Of a stretch of 64,000 nucleotides of DNA, positions 1-10,800 are shown in pieces. Position 1 is the stretch's first letter; each line of letters begins with the position of its first letter. Below the pieces are notes generated by a model. That model made no database searches. It worked only from the letters and a program-made list of their open reading frames with translations, and was not told the DNA's origin. The stretch is from Otis tarda (taxonomy: Eukaryota > Chordata > Aves > Otidiformes > Otididae), in the NCBI GenBank assembly GCA_026413225.1, contig CM048552.1, forward strand, positions 131,391,053 to 131,455,052, in the 5' to 3' direction. A program made the position numbers and the translations under genes.

Positions 1-550
1 CTCTTCCTGCATCCCACGGCTGCTCCCGGCCGAGGCTCTGGGTGCAGCTTCAGCTCAGTGCGATGCTGCTGTGGGGAAGGTGCGAGGCGGCAGCAGAGGG
101 GCAGTGGACGTGTCCCTGCAGATGCAGAGGGCTTTTCAGGAGTGTTAGCCAGCCGGTTGGAGGTGTGGGAGGAGCTGCCATCTCAAAAGAACAGTTTTCT
201 GTTCCTTTGTGAAAATAAATACACATAGGTGGTATTACGTTTTCTTTTTTTAGGCACAAGCTCGAGGAGGCTGTTTGTTTGTTCAGCTAGGCTAAGGCTG
301 CATTTATGCTACCACGACATAAATGCCCCGCTTGAAACAATAAGAAATCCAAGGGAAGTGTGCTTCTGTGCTAAAATTATTAGGAAAAAATTATAAAAGA
401 AAACAGCTACTAATTATTAACATCAGATTCCCACTCATTATTAGCATCACAAATGTAAAATGGCTGCCAACAAGAGTCAGCTCAGAAATCTCATTAGAAA
501 GAAATGTCACAGTTTATTCCTGGTTATAAATGCTATTTTATTACTTTCAG
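1..550. other. Window edge: GC-richer start, then AT-rich single-copy DNA
   Basis: The first ~180 bases are clearly richer in G and C than what follows, and the rest is AT-rich. An AATAAA hexamer lies near 216 on the plus strand, but no coding frame leads to it. The short minus-strand frame at 50-259 has no recognisable protein character. The GC-rich start could be the edge of an exon or CpG-rich element continuing to the left of the window, which cannot be judged from here. Confidence 0.4.
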
Positions 551-596
551 GATCGTTGGGTGGCTTGGCTAAACGCAATAGGTGGCTTCCCTCGAG
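551..596 (+). other. Candidate 46-nt internal exon (unrecognised)
   Basis: A pyrimidine-rich run ending TTACTTTCAG precedes position 551, and the segment ends CTCGAG followed by GTATGT, so both splice sites are close to consensus. Two of the three frames are open: one reads DRWVAWLNAIGGFPR, another SLGGLAKRNRWLPS. The length is not a multiple of three, so inclusion would shift phase. No gene family is recognised. Pseudo-exons with good splice sites are frequent in large introns, so this is only a candidate. Conservation of the frame or an RNA read across either junction would settle it. Confidence 0.25.
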
Positions 597-857
597 GTAT
601 GTATTTTTACTGATGAATTTGTATTAGCGAAAGAATAATAAATATCCGATAATTTTCTAAGCAATCCTGAAAATAAAACAACATTCTAGAATTGCCGACC
701 AGTATAGTCATCTAAATTGCACACTGGTGCACGAAAGAAAAAGAATAATGATATGGTAATATAAAAAGGGCAAAATCATAATGAGAAGGGACATTAGTCA
801 GTATACTCAGAAAAGCACAATCTGTCTCCCTGGTAATTTGGTGGAGTACAGAAAGTA

Positions 858-1110
858 TTAACATGCCATATTACAAGTATTACATTTTATTTCTGACTTC
901 AGGAAGCGTTGCCATATGTCTTCAAAGTCAGACATGGCCTCGTAAATGTAGCGTGTTCCTTGTTCGCGCTGTGCAGGCTCCATCCCGCGTGGATGGCATT
1001 TATTCCGAATGAATTGAAGAGAGTATAAATCTTCCAGTGCCACAAGACTTTGTATCAGCCGACTTTTGTAGATGAAGTGGGCAGGAGCAATTTGGCTCCT
1101 ACTGATCAGG
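858..1110 (-). other. Protein-like open frame, possible terminal exon (unrecognised)
   Basis: On the minus strand an open frame runs from about 1110 to the stop at 858. It extends upstream of its first ATG (about 1043) without a stop. The product looks protein-like: a mixed helical pattern, acidic and aromatic residues (for example MSDFEDIWQRFLKSEI) and a Cys-rich tail KCNTCNMAC. A possible splice acceptor (TTTTCCTGATCAG) lies just upstream near 1103. No family is recognised and no AATAAA follows closely. It could be a last exon, a retrocopy fragment or chance. It lies on the strand opposite the exon candidate at 551-596, so the two cannot belong to one transcript. Confidence 0.2.
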
Positions 1111-3190
1111 AAAACCTGGCAGCTTTGCTTTATTTCTCAGGTCTGACAACTTTCTCGAGAAGCTATTGTTATGGAAATGGTCCCGAATTTTCCAGCCTTA
1201 AGAAGCATTTACTACTTTCAAGAATATTTCATGGGAAAAGGAAAAAAGACACATATTTTCAAATATTCCTGGTATAAAGCAGCATTATCTGTGTTACAGT
1301 TACACACACTCTGATGTACTCTGATATTACTGTGGCTAGAAGTTATTTGAGATTTCACACATTTACATGAAGCATCGTGTTTACAGCTTGAGAAATTTGT
1401 GACTGAAGATCCTGCTCCTTTGCATCCCCCTTCCCAGTCCCCACATTCTCCCTGGAGCTGTACTGGGACTGTACATAGACCTAAAGGTCCGTCCGTATGG
1501 TGTCACATTGGAATCACAGGGAGTCTAGGGAGGCTGATGGTCAAATCAAAGGATGCCTGCTGATCATTATTAACCAGAGTACATGTTAGACTAAATTAAA
1601 TACGTAAAGTGTTCAGGTATCACAGCACTGCCATAGTTTGGACTTTTCTATGCCACCATGTCATTAATGTTCTTCTTGTTTTGCTGTTTACAGCCAGACC
1701 TGGTTAAAGCACAAGTAACACGGACAAGGCAAAGGAATATTGTTTTATGAAAGCGAAACATGAGGAATATTTTTGCAAGGAACTGCTCTTGTGTTCAAGA
1801 ACAGTAATAATGAAGGAAAAGAATCAGTACAGAAAGAAATGATGGATCAAGGTGAAAAGGTGGCATAAAAAGGAGTAAAGTGGAACAACAGAGAATACAC
1901 TACAGGAAGCAATACAATATCAGAAGAAAATATTACAAGGCATTGGGAAAAACAAGGAGAGTAAGAGGAAATGAAAGGAAATGTACGTATGGACCAATCT
2001 GGAGGTACAGTTGGAATTAAGGGTGGGGAGGGTTAAAAAGAGGGACAAAGCAGTGAAGTGAGAAGATAAGGAAGAGTATTGAAATTGAGAGGGGGAAAAA
2101 AGGAGAAAATGTAAGTATATTATCATCAAAGCCAAGAGATCCAAAACATGGACAGGTTTTAGAAGAAAAGGATTTTAAGAAGGCAAGTAAATTGAAGAAG
2201 GTGGGTTTCAAACACTGAAGATGACTCAGCAGGAATTCAGCCACAGGGAAAGAGTCAAAATAACTTTAATTAATCAGAGAAGCAAGAAAGTTTCTCACAA
2301 AACATACCAAGATCAAGTGCTAAACAAAAGCTTTTTCATTGTTATTTTTCTTGTTCCTTGGTGGACTAGAGATAACAAATTGAACTCTGCTGAGTTAAAC
2401 GTGCCTGGCTCATTCTCTAGCACTGGCCTCAGCTACTGCAGAACGGCTCGTGTCTGTAGCATTAAATAGCCTTTACCTCCAAAACTAAGCGGCTACATGC
2501 AGGCTGCTTATTTTAAATGGTTCCTGGCTGTGCTAACACCCAAACAACCTCTGGGACTTGTCTGGGAGGTGTTTGCTGGCATAGCCCAAAGCTGTGCCGG
2601 GGAACATTTGAGCAGTTTGGTAGCACAAGCGTTCTCATGCCTTGGGAATATTCCAAGGCCTTGATTGATTTACTGCTGGGGACCTAAGGACAGAGCCTAC
2701 ATTCATACCACACATGAACCAGATCTAGGTTCACGCTCTGCTGTGCTCTGACTTGAGTGGCAGTGTCAGACTAGAGCAGGGAGCACCTGTTCCCCACAAA
2801 GGTGAAGCCAGGGCTGGACAGGGGCCTTGACAGTCTCCAGCTGGTCACCCAATCCCTGTTCTTTGGGAACCAACACTTGAGGGTGTCCTGAAGGTGTCAT
2901 AAATCCCAAAGGAGAGCCCCGGGGCATCCTGGAGGTGACCTGAGGAGGTGATCTAAGCATGGTCTCAAGGGAACGGTTTATAATCAACTGGAAGGATCAC
3001 AACAGCTTACTTTCCCACAAGGCACCCCCCAACACCAGTCCTTGACAAAGTAGGAGAATAAGGCCAAATAGTAAATACCACACTACAGATTAAAAATTTT
3101 TCTCTCATTTGTCAGCTCACTCTAACTTCACAGCCTCAAAGTCCCACCTGAAAGCTGGCCATCCTCCTACCCGAACAGTCTAATGTTATT
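1111..3190. other. Single-copy intergenic or intronic DNA with a purine-rich stretch
   Basis: No gene or recognisable transposable element is seen. From about 1740 to 2220 the plus strand is strongly purine-rich (long runs of A and G with few pyrimidines). This gives pyrimidine-rich shadow frames on the minus strand that should not be read as proteins. The rest is ordinary AT-leaning sequence. Confidence 0.5.
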
Positions 3191-3302
3191 CATAGAATCA
3201 TAGAATCTTTAAAGTTGGAAAATACCTCCAAGATCATCAAGTCCAACCGTCAACCTAACACCACCATGCCTACTAAACCATGTCCTGAAAAACATGGTTT
3301 AG
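3191..3302 (-). mobile_element. CR1 LINE, 3'-end fragment, antisense
   Basis: The stretch begins with the tandem CATAGAATCATAGAAT signature, the reverse complement of the ATTCTATG repeats that end avian CR1 elements. It continues with the CR1 3'-region words AGATCATCAAGTCCAACC and CTAACACCACCATGCC. Only about 110 bp remain, so the copy is heavily 5'-truncated, as most CR1 copies are. The inner end is a 10-bp inverted repeat (3273-3282 against 3293-3302). Divergence from the usual CR1 words suggests an old insertion. Confidence 0.85.
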
Positions 3303-6300
3303 TAGTTTTTCAACATGAAAAACATAATCATGAGTGCTGCCCCAACCCTGCGATCTCCTGAAGCTTTCGTTTCTGTAGTTGGCAAAGACGAGCGCTGGGA
3401 AGTCAGGAAATAGTCACATATCAGAAACTTTGGCAAAGCTCTCAGTTGCTGTTTGAATAATTGCTCAGCAAAAATGCAAGCCACAAACTCACTTCAGATT
3501 CATCTAACCATCTCCATTTTAAAAACTCTATAAATCCCAGTGACAGCCAGGTATCACACCTATCTAATCTAATCTTCCAAGGCATTCCCGTTGTGCTCTT
3601 CTCTGTAGTATTCTGAGCATTTTAGAGAATTAAATGAGTCTACTACATAATCTAATTTATATCGATCTTTGGTTCTCTTCTTCCTCAACATGGGCAGGAG
3701 GAGAAGGCACATAATTCATCTAGTTTAATTATTAAAGTTATTACAGTGGGAAAGCAACGATCGAAAGGAGTCCTGCATTTTAGCCAGAGGGCATCAATAT
3801 CTGTGGCTCTTCTAGTCTCTCAAAGGAGGGAGTCCCAGAGAGAAATTTCCTTTCATGGTATTGAACAGCACTGGAGAGCTTTGCACTAGCATATCCGGAT
3901 TTGTTCAAATAGCTTTTCAGTTGCAAGTATGTGGCATAGGTGCATACTAGTGTTTGTGCTGCTGCACGGTACATGGTTGCATCCCCAAATGGAACGGCAT
4001 CAGATTTAAGACCTGCCTTGCATCTGTGCATGCATCTGTGTCAGAGCTTGCATAATGCATGACACTGATGTGAATTCCTATTGTGCAAATGTGGTCATAT
4101 GGCTTTTTAGAAATAAGTCATCTTGCAAACAGTCTGGAATGAGTCTACTGGGAGTGCTGAAGGTCAGGTCAGAGTCTGGAGGCACCACAATGATTTATTT
4201 GTACACTTTCCCTTTCTTTGCAGATCAGCTGCTGTCTCTTAAACTAGTCTGAATTTTACATTTTCCTCTCAAGAGCTGAGGTTATTTCTAAGTTGACTGG
4301 ATTGCATCTGTCCACTCTGGAAGTCAACAACACTCAGAACCAAGTTGGCATATGGCAGCCATGGACTGGGTCTCCTACCATCCCCACATGAAAAATACTT
4401 TTCTACCAATCTTAACTACTGGAAAATCCAATAGCAATGAAAAGTCCATGATAATTCCATAGCTAAAAACCCTCCCTGAAACCCTTGCCTGAAGATAACA
4501 TTTCAGGACCATGTGCAGTCTACCTACAAAAGCTCCATGGCCATCTGACCAGATCTGATCATTTGACATGGGTGACACACTGTGCCAGCTGGTGATACTA
4601 GGAGGGACAAAAGCCTTTGTAATCCTTGCTTGCCTACTAAAACCCCCTTGTTTTGTATCCACTCACTATGTGCCACCTTCACACTGCAGGTACTTAGACC
4701 CAGCCTGTGGCTGTAGCATGCTAGCAGTTATACTTGGCTATCAAACAGAAGAGGAAAGCTGCCTCTACAACTTCACAGGCAAAGTCTGTAGAGAAGGAGG
4801 TTCAAGTGCTTTTCCAGCCTTTGGAGATAAATTTAGGATGACGTGAATCATCATCATGCTCTGAGTGACCATGATGCATCTTTGTTTTGGTGAAAGAACT
4901 TAGGCAGCTAGCAGTAGTATTTGCAAAGCAAGAGCATGCATTATGCCTTACACAATCAGAAGTATGGTCTTTGTCCGTAGTTCATATCAAGAGGAAATGT
5001 ACTCCCTGATGGCAGTGCTAGCAATGACTCTAAGATGAACTCAATGTGATGTATTTGAAAAATTACCAATCACCCATTTTTCTCTTTCATTCCAGGAGAG
5101 AAAAAATAACAGCTTAACAGGGGAAAATGTTGAGCAGGTTTTACATCTGACATGTCCTTCTATGCTCTACAGAAAATTACCATCACCATCTCCAGTAATT
5201 ATAGGGTAAATTCTTCACGAATGTATAAAGTGACATGAATGTATCCCAATTTCCATGGCACCTGTCTTATTGTTAGTGTAAGAAATCTTTCTTATAGCTG
5301 CCAATAATCATGGAGAAACTCAATCGAGTTTCAACACAGCGATCAACACAGCGATCATTTGCTGAAGAAGGAAATGAGTCAGTATGTGAAAGATAAAACC
5401 TTGCTGGTTAATATGCATGTATTTGAAGGATATAAAAGTCTTAGGGATTAATTTTATTTGGGGCACTTTATATGGGCTTGCATACTGTGCTGTAAATGTA
5501 ATTACTATGCAAATGCATACAGTAGCCATGGAAGGAATTTAGGGTATAGCTCATGGCATCGTTCTTGGTTTGAGATCATAAAAATTGGTTCGACCAACTG
5601 AACCAATGATACTGTGAGAAGCTAGAATTGATGTCATCTTTTAACTTGGAGAGCAATGTTTAAAGAACATGCAATAAAATGTATTTTCTGGATCTATTTT
5701 TTTTAGTGCAATTGCACGTACAAATTCAAGGCGTCAAATACGACTAACTAATTCTGATCTCTGTAACCGTTATCCCACATCTGCTCAGACCTGTGCTAAC
5801 CACTTACTTCTCTTTTGTTCATCCTACCTCATACACATCACTTTTTTGATGAAGAACCGAGGAGATATTTGATTGGAACCAGTGGAGAGCGGTGCTGAGT
5901 GCCTTCCCATCACAGCGTGTGATACAGCTGCCAATTCAAAAAAGTGCGGAAGTTTTCTCTGCATCACCCTCCTGTCCTCCATTCTTTCTAAGAGGTCCTT
6001 TTCCTCCATGCTGTTAATCTCTCTGACCAGCAATGCAGACCTGCTTCCAAAGCCTTTTATGTTAGTGCTCATTCTAGCAGGTCCAAATTTCCTCTGAGTT
6101 AAACCCAATTAACTCCAGAATAACTCCATTATCTTCAAAGCACTGAGAAAGTGAGTATGAAGTGTATGGAAGATGGAATTTAGTGTACTGACTTCGGTAA
6201 CATTGCTTTCCCCAGAGCACCCTTGCACGTGAGGAGAGAGCAGGAACCTCATCATTCATCACTGCCTATTAGTATCGAGTATCTAGAGGTTTGTTTTAGT

Positions 6301-6732
6301 CTCATCTTTGTCACAAGCTTGTCAAAGAGAAGAGCAATGGAATTTTTTCATATTTTTGAAAGTTGTATCATTTTTCAATTTTGTTACTTTGTCATCATGA
6401 CCTTTCTGCCCAGAAAAAGATATATAGTACTAGGATAAATTGTTCTGCTCTTTTTCTCCTAAAAGCCAATTTGTTTCGTCATAATGCGTCAGAAGACTCT
6501 TGTCAGTCACATCAGCTCTTTCTAAAGTAATAGCTGCAACAGAAAAACATATATCAAAACACTGTGCAAATACAGTGGTATAGCCATAATGTTACTTATT
6601 ATTATCTTATTTTCTTTTCAGAGAGTAAAAAGAGGAAAGAGAGCATTTATGATGAGAAAACACTGATTTTTTCAAAGATTAATTTTCCACTGATATTGAT
6701 GCAGTATGTGCACTGCTCACACTTTGAATAAA
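3303..6732. other. Single-copy DNA, nothing recognised
   Basis: No transposon, RNA gene or supported coding exon is seen. Minus-strand frames at 3780-4031 and 5824-6108 are open for 80-95 codons but match nothing recognised and lack convincing splice sites. A perfect 12-bp tandem duplication (TCAACACAGCGA twice) sits at 5331-5354. Confidence 0.5.
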
Positions 6733-7873
6733 TGTCGTAGTTCAGCCCCGATCGGGACCAGACTACGCAGTCTCTCTTTCACTCCCTCCACCCTCCGAGA
6801 GAACAGGAAGAGAAAATATAAGAAAAAACGGCTTGAGGTTTGAGATAAGGACAGGGAGAAAATCCTTAAAGTTACCGTTACAGGCAAAACAGACTCGACT
6901 TGGGGAAAACTATTCATTTATTACTAAAACTAGCGGGATAATGAGACAGAGGATGAGATAACCTCCCCTCACCCCTCTCTCTTCCTGAGCTTAACATTGT
7001 CTCTACTACCTTCCCCCCTGTGAGCTGCACAGGGGGGAAGAGGGAATGGGGATTGCGGTCAGTTCATCACGCGATGTTTTACGCCGCTGCTTCATCGTCA
7101 GGGGAAGAACTCCTCACATTCCACCCCTGCACCATTGTGGGGTCCCAACCATACACCACAGTCCTTCCTGAAACTGCTCTGGTGTGGGTCATCTCTTACA
7201 CAGAGTGCAGTCTCTCGAGAACGGCTGTCCCAGCAGGCCCTCCACGGGCCACAGCCGCCTTCAGGCATCCACCTCCCCCGGTGTGGGCTCCTTCACGGGC
7301 TGCAGGTGGATCTCTGCTCCTCCGTGGACCTCCATGGGCTGCAGGGGGACAACCTGCTCCACCATGGTCATCACCACAGGCTGCAGGGGAATCTCTGCCA
7401 GGAGCTGCATTACTCCTCCCCTCCTTCTTCACTGACCTTAGTGTCTGCAGCCGTTCCTCTCACAAGAAAAGTTCTTCACAACAGGCTGGCAGATGCCTCT
7501 CAGAATCTCTTCACATCATCCATCTCATCTCCTCTCCACTTCTTGCAGCCAGGCTGGGCTGTGGGGCTCAGTCGGCGAAAGGCCTGAGGGTGAGGCCTGC
7601 AAAGCCCACGAGGCCCGTGCCTCCCCCTCTGCGCCTGTGCCCCCGCTCAGCTTCTTCACATCTTCTCTTCTTTTTTTTCTGTTTTCCCCTTCTTAAATAC
7701 GCTATTGCGGAGGCGTTATCATAGAACATTCTGTTACCAATCGGCTCGGCCTTGGCCAGCAGCGGGTCAGCCCTAGGCCCGGCCGAGTCCACTGAACAAA
7801 GGGGAGCAACTTGTAGCAGTTTCCTACAGAAGTTACCACCTTAGGCTCCCCCTCACTAAACAAAACCACAACA
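6733..7873 (-). mobile_element. Solo LTR of an endogenous retrovirus (ERVL-like), about 1.14 kb, antisense
   Basis: The element starts TGTCGTAG and ends ACAACA, giving TG...CA termini. Flanks are ATAAA (6728-6732) and ATAGA (7874-7878), a 4-of-5 match to a 5-bp target duplication. Read on the minus strand it has a TATTTAAG TATA-like box near 7695 and an AATAAA signal (TTTATT at 6917-6922 on plus). Its first 64 bp match the LTR at 51165 with 7 differences. The body is GC-rich and still holds many CpGs, and 7289-7410 carries about three copies of a 38-40 bp unit around GGGCTGCAGG. There is no internal gag/pol sequence on either side, so it is solo. The 234-codon frame across it is a by-product of base composition. 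Confidence 0.8.
7289..7410. repeat. Degenerate 38-40 bp tandem units inside the 6733-7873 LTR
   Basis: Three imperfect units each carry GGGCTGCAGG or AGGCTGCAGG followed by a G-rich step and TCTCTGC or CCTGCTCC. They fall at about 7297, 7336 and 7378. They lie between the TATA-like box and the poly(A) signal of the LTR, so they would be transcribed in the element's own orientation. They are part of the LTR, not a separate insertion. Confidence 0.6.
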
Positions 7874-10800
7874 ATAGAGCTTCAAAATATCTCAAGCTAG
7901 TTACTCTTGATATATGAAAAGTCAAGTGTGTTATAATTTGTAGTCAAGTGGCTACTTAGAGGAGCTTAAAGTGTCAGAGAAAATTATGTCCAGCTGTCAC
8001 AAAGAATTGTGTACATTTGCACATAATTCAAGGCACTCATAGGAGTTTACAAGAGCTAAAAAATTCATAAAATTAGCATCTGTCAATCACATATTCAATA
8101 GGAAGTTGGTACTGGAGGAAGGGTAATTTTTTTAAAATGCTATCTTGGGAAAGGTTCAACCAGTGAATTAACATTCCTGTACTCCAGAAGTATTTTTCCA
8201 TAAGTAAGTATCCAAATTTATGCAGCAGATTTTTTAACATGACATTTGAATGCAGAGAGCATGTAGTTTATGTTTCTGCCACAGAACGGAGCAGGCAGAC
8301 TCAATGAAGTGTTTCGAGTCTTTATTGCTTCATGGTATTCATATGGGTAACTCTGTTAAATCCCACCAACTCTCGAGGAGTATGTTGAAGTCTTGAACAA
8401 GCTGAGATTTTATTTTCCTGCGTGCACGCACGTGTGCATATTTGGGATTAGCCTTTAAAAGCTTTTCCACTCTGTCCTGGTGCTTGACACCTGTTATTGC
8501 CTTCATATTTATATAACATCTCTCATTCAGGGGTCTCAGGCAGTACAAGTATTAATACAAGAAAACGTATTATGTTCCTCTGAAATATTTATAATCCTTT
8601 TCTTGCAGAGGTGGAAAATACAGCACACAAAGGGTAAGCAACCTGTGGGGTACACACAGCTGGCAGCCCCAAAGTCCTGGCTCCCAACCTCATAACCTCA
8701 AGGCTGTTTTCCCTTTTGGACATTTCAAAAAGAATGCATGTAACTCAGAGACATTCCCAAAAGAGTGTCCCACAACACTCCAGAGATTTTTATCTCACAG
8801 GATTTGGTACAGTGAGAACCCTAACAAAATGCTGATATCCCCAGGAGGATGCCCTGGCTTACTGGTGGACAGAGAGGGCAAGTGAGGGGGCAAGGCTGCT
8901 GCCTGCCGGCGTGCTCAGGGCAGAAAGCCTCCTGCAACGAAGGATGCAGGAGCAAGCATCTGCTGAGCAGCCCCTTCCACCCCGTCAATGTCTCTCTGGC
9001 GAAAGGGGAACCAGGAGTCGGGAGGGAGGTGCATGCAGTTGCATCTACTCAGGGTGAAATGGAGATGTGGTCACGTAGTGCCCCACAGAAATTTTGATTC
9101 TGTCACAAATTAAGTGTATGCGTTCGATCAATATATCAGTTAGAGTATGCAGCAAGTAAGTATGTTTTCAAATAGCCTTAGCTTTTATAAGTTTTCCAGA
9201 TCCTCATAAGTGCAAATAAATTTAAAAATAAAGAAGTAAGAGATGCAACAATTCTCAACACTCACAAGTCATTACTTTTTCCAGCTATTTGGTATCACTA
9301 CTAATATTTTTTAACTCTTCATGTTCTGTCCTAACTCCCCTCCTCTTTTTTACATTTTTGCCTTTGCCAGCCTTTTGATTATAAAATGTTCAGAAAGTGG
9401 GTGCTTCCTTTTTTGTGTAAGTTCCCTGCATATTTTTATTTCCTTAGAGGTTGAATTTGAGGTCACCCACAACATCTTGGCACAGTTTAGGATGTTTTAT
9501 GTGTTCATATTAAATAATCTAAACTTACTATGAGATATAATGTTTAGTAATGAAACCTAGGGGATTATTTAGGAAAAGTGAAGCCACTCTGTGCTTTTCC
9601 TGGTGTAATTCTAATATTCTATAATTTTCTTAATATGATTCTAGAGTTTCCAAAAAAGTCAGATTTTCTCATCAAAGATCTGTTTTTGTAGGGAGCCTAG
9701 AGTCCAGCTACTAAGTCATGAAGATGTATTATAGCAACAGTATCCATGGAGCTTAGACTTTTCCATCCTAAGGAAACAGATTTGAATTTTTTTCCCCTCT
9801 AGGTTACACAGCAAATGTAAAACTTTCTTAAAGACAGTGAAAATATCGAGCTGTGTAGCAGAGTCATATAGAGGTATAGATTTTATCATTCACCTGTACA
9901 TTATTTTCTAAGCATTCATGGAAAGGCACTCTGAAATCATTGCTGTATGGTAGGGCTGCTCACATCCAGATTGGGCAGGCGTCACTGGTGGTGACACTGA
10001 ATATTGACTCTGGCCCTGGTGTCCACCTCCTCTCCTACCATGTACGCTCACATTGGGGCATCAGCCCTACAGCCCACCCTCCCACCACCTCGATCTCTCA
10101 AAACCAAGTGTCTGCAAGTAGGGTGAGCAGTGGTGACGGCTGGGATCTGTCAGGGCACGCAGGCGGTAATTGCCTGAGCTGAGCCATGGGGTGGATGCCT
10201 GCATAAACAGCTAGTTACAGCCTTGGAGCAGGAGGTTCCTCGACAATTCAACTTAGCATCCATATAGGAAGAGGGAGGCTGCCTGTCTACAAGGCTGGAA
10301 GTGGTTTGCGCGATGCCAGCGGCACTCCTGCCGCAAGTGGGGAACCACGGCTGATGTCAGTCCACACCAAAATAGATCAAGGCAGTATTACCTTTGTGCT
10401 CCGTAGAACAAGACCTGCAATGAGTGAATTATTTAGCGATGATGCACATCCCCTGAATATTCTTGCCCTATTTAGGAGCACACAAATGAAATAGCTGTTA
10501 CAAGATTTTTCTCATCATCCCGTACATCAAACGCATGCCAGACAGTTTGGGCAATAGGCTGGTACCTCGGCTACGAGTCAGTTTGTGTTTATTGCTGTTC
10601 CTTTTTTTTTTTTCTCTCTCTCATTATTACTTGCCATATTTTTAAATAGTAAGAAATATGACACAATGCTAAACATTAAAATTAAATCATAAGCAGTGCA
10701 CCAAGAAGTATTTATCCTCTGAATGTTGAAGGTCATTTTGTAGGTAAAATGCAAAAGAAGTTGTAGCTTGTCTTCTTGAGGAATTTGGTAGAGGTGAGGG

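Noticed and set aside
5824..6108. 94-codon minus-strand frame with a charged middle
   Set aside because: It looks mildly protein-like but no acceptor, homologue or poly(A) signal could be pointed to. Left as undetermined.
7020..7724. Longest plus-strand frame in the window (234 codons), Pro/Ser/Ala-rich
   Set aside because: It lies wholly inside the GC-rich LTR at 6733-7873, crosses that LTR's tandem units, overlaps several other long frames on both strands and has no domain character. Base composition explains it.
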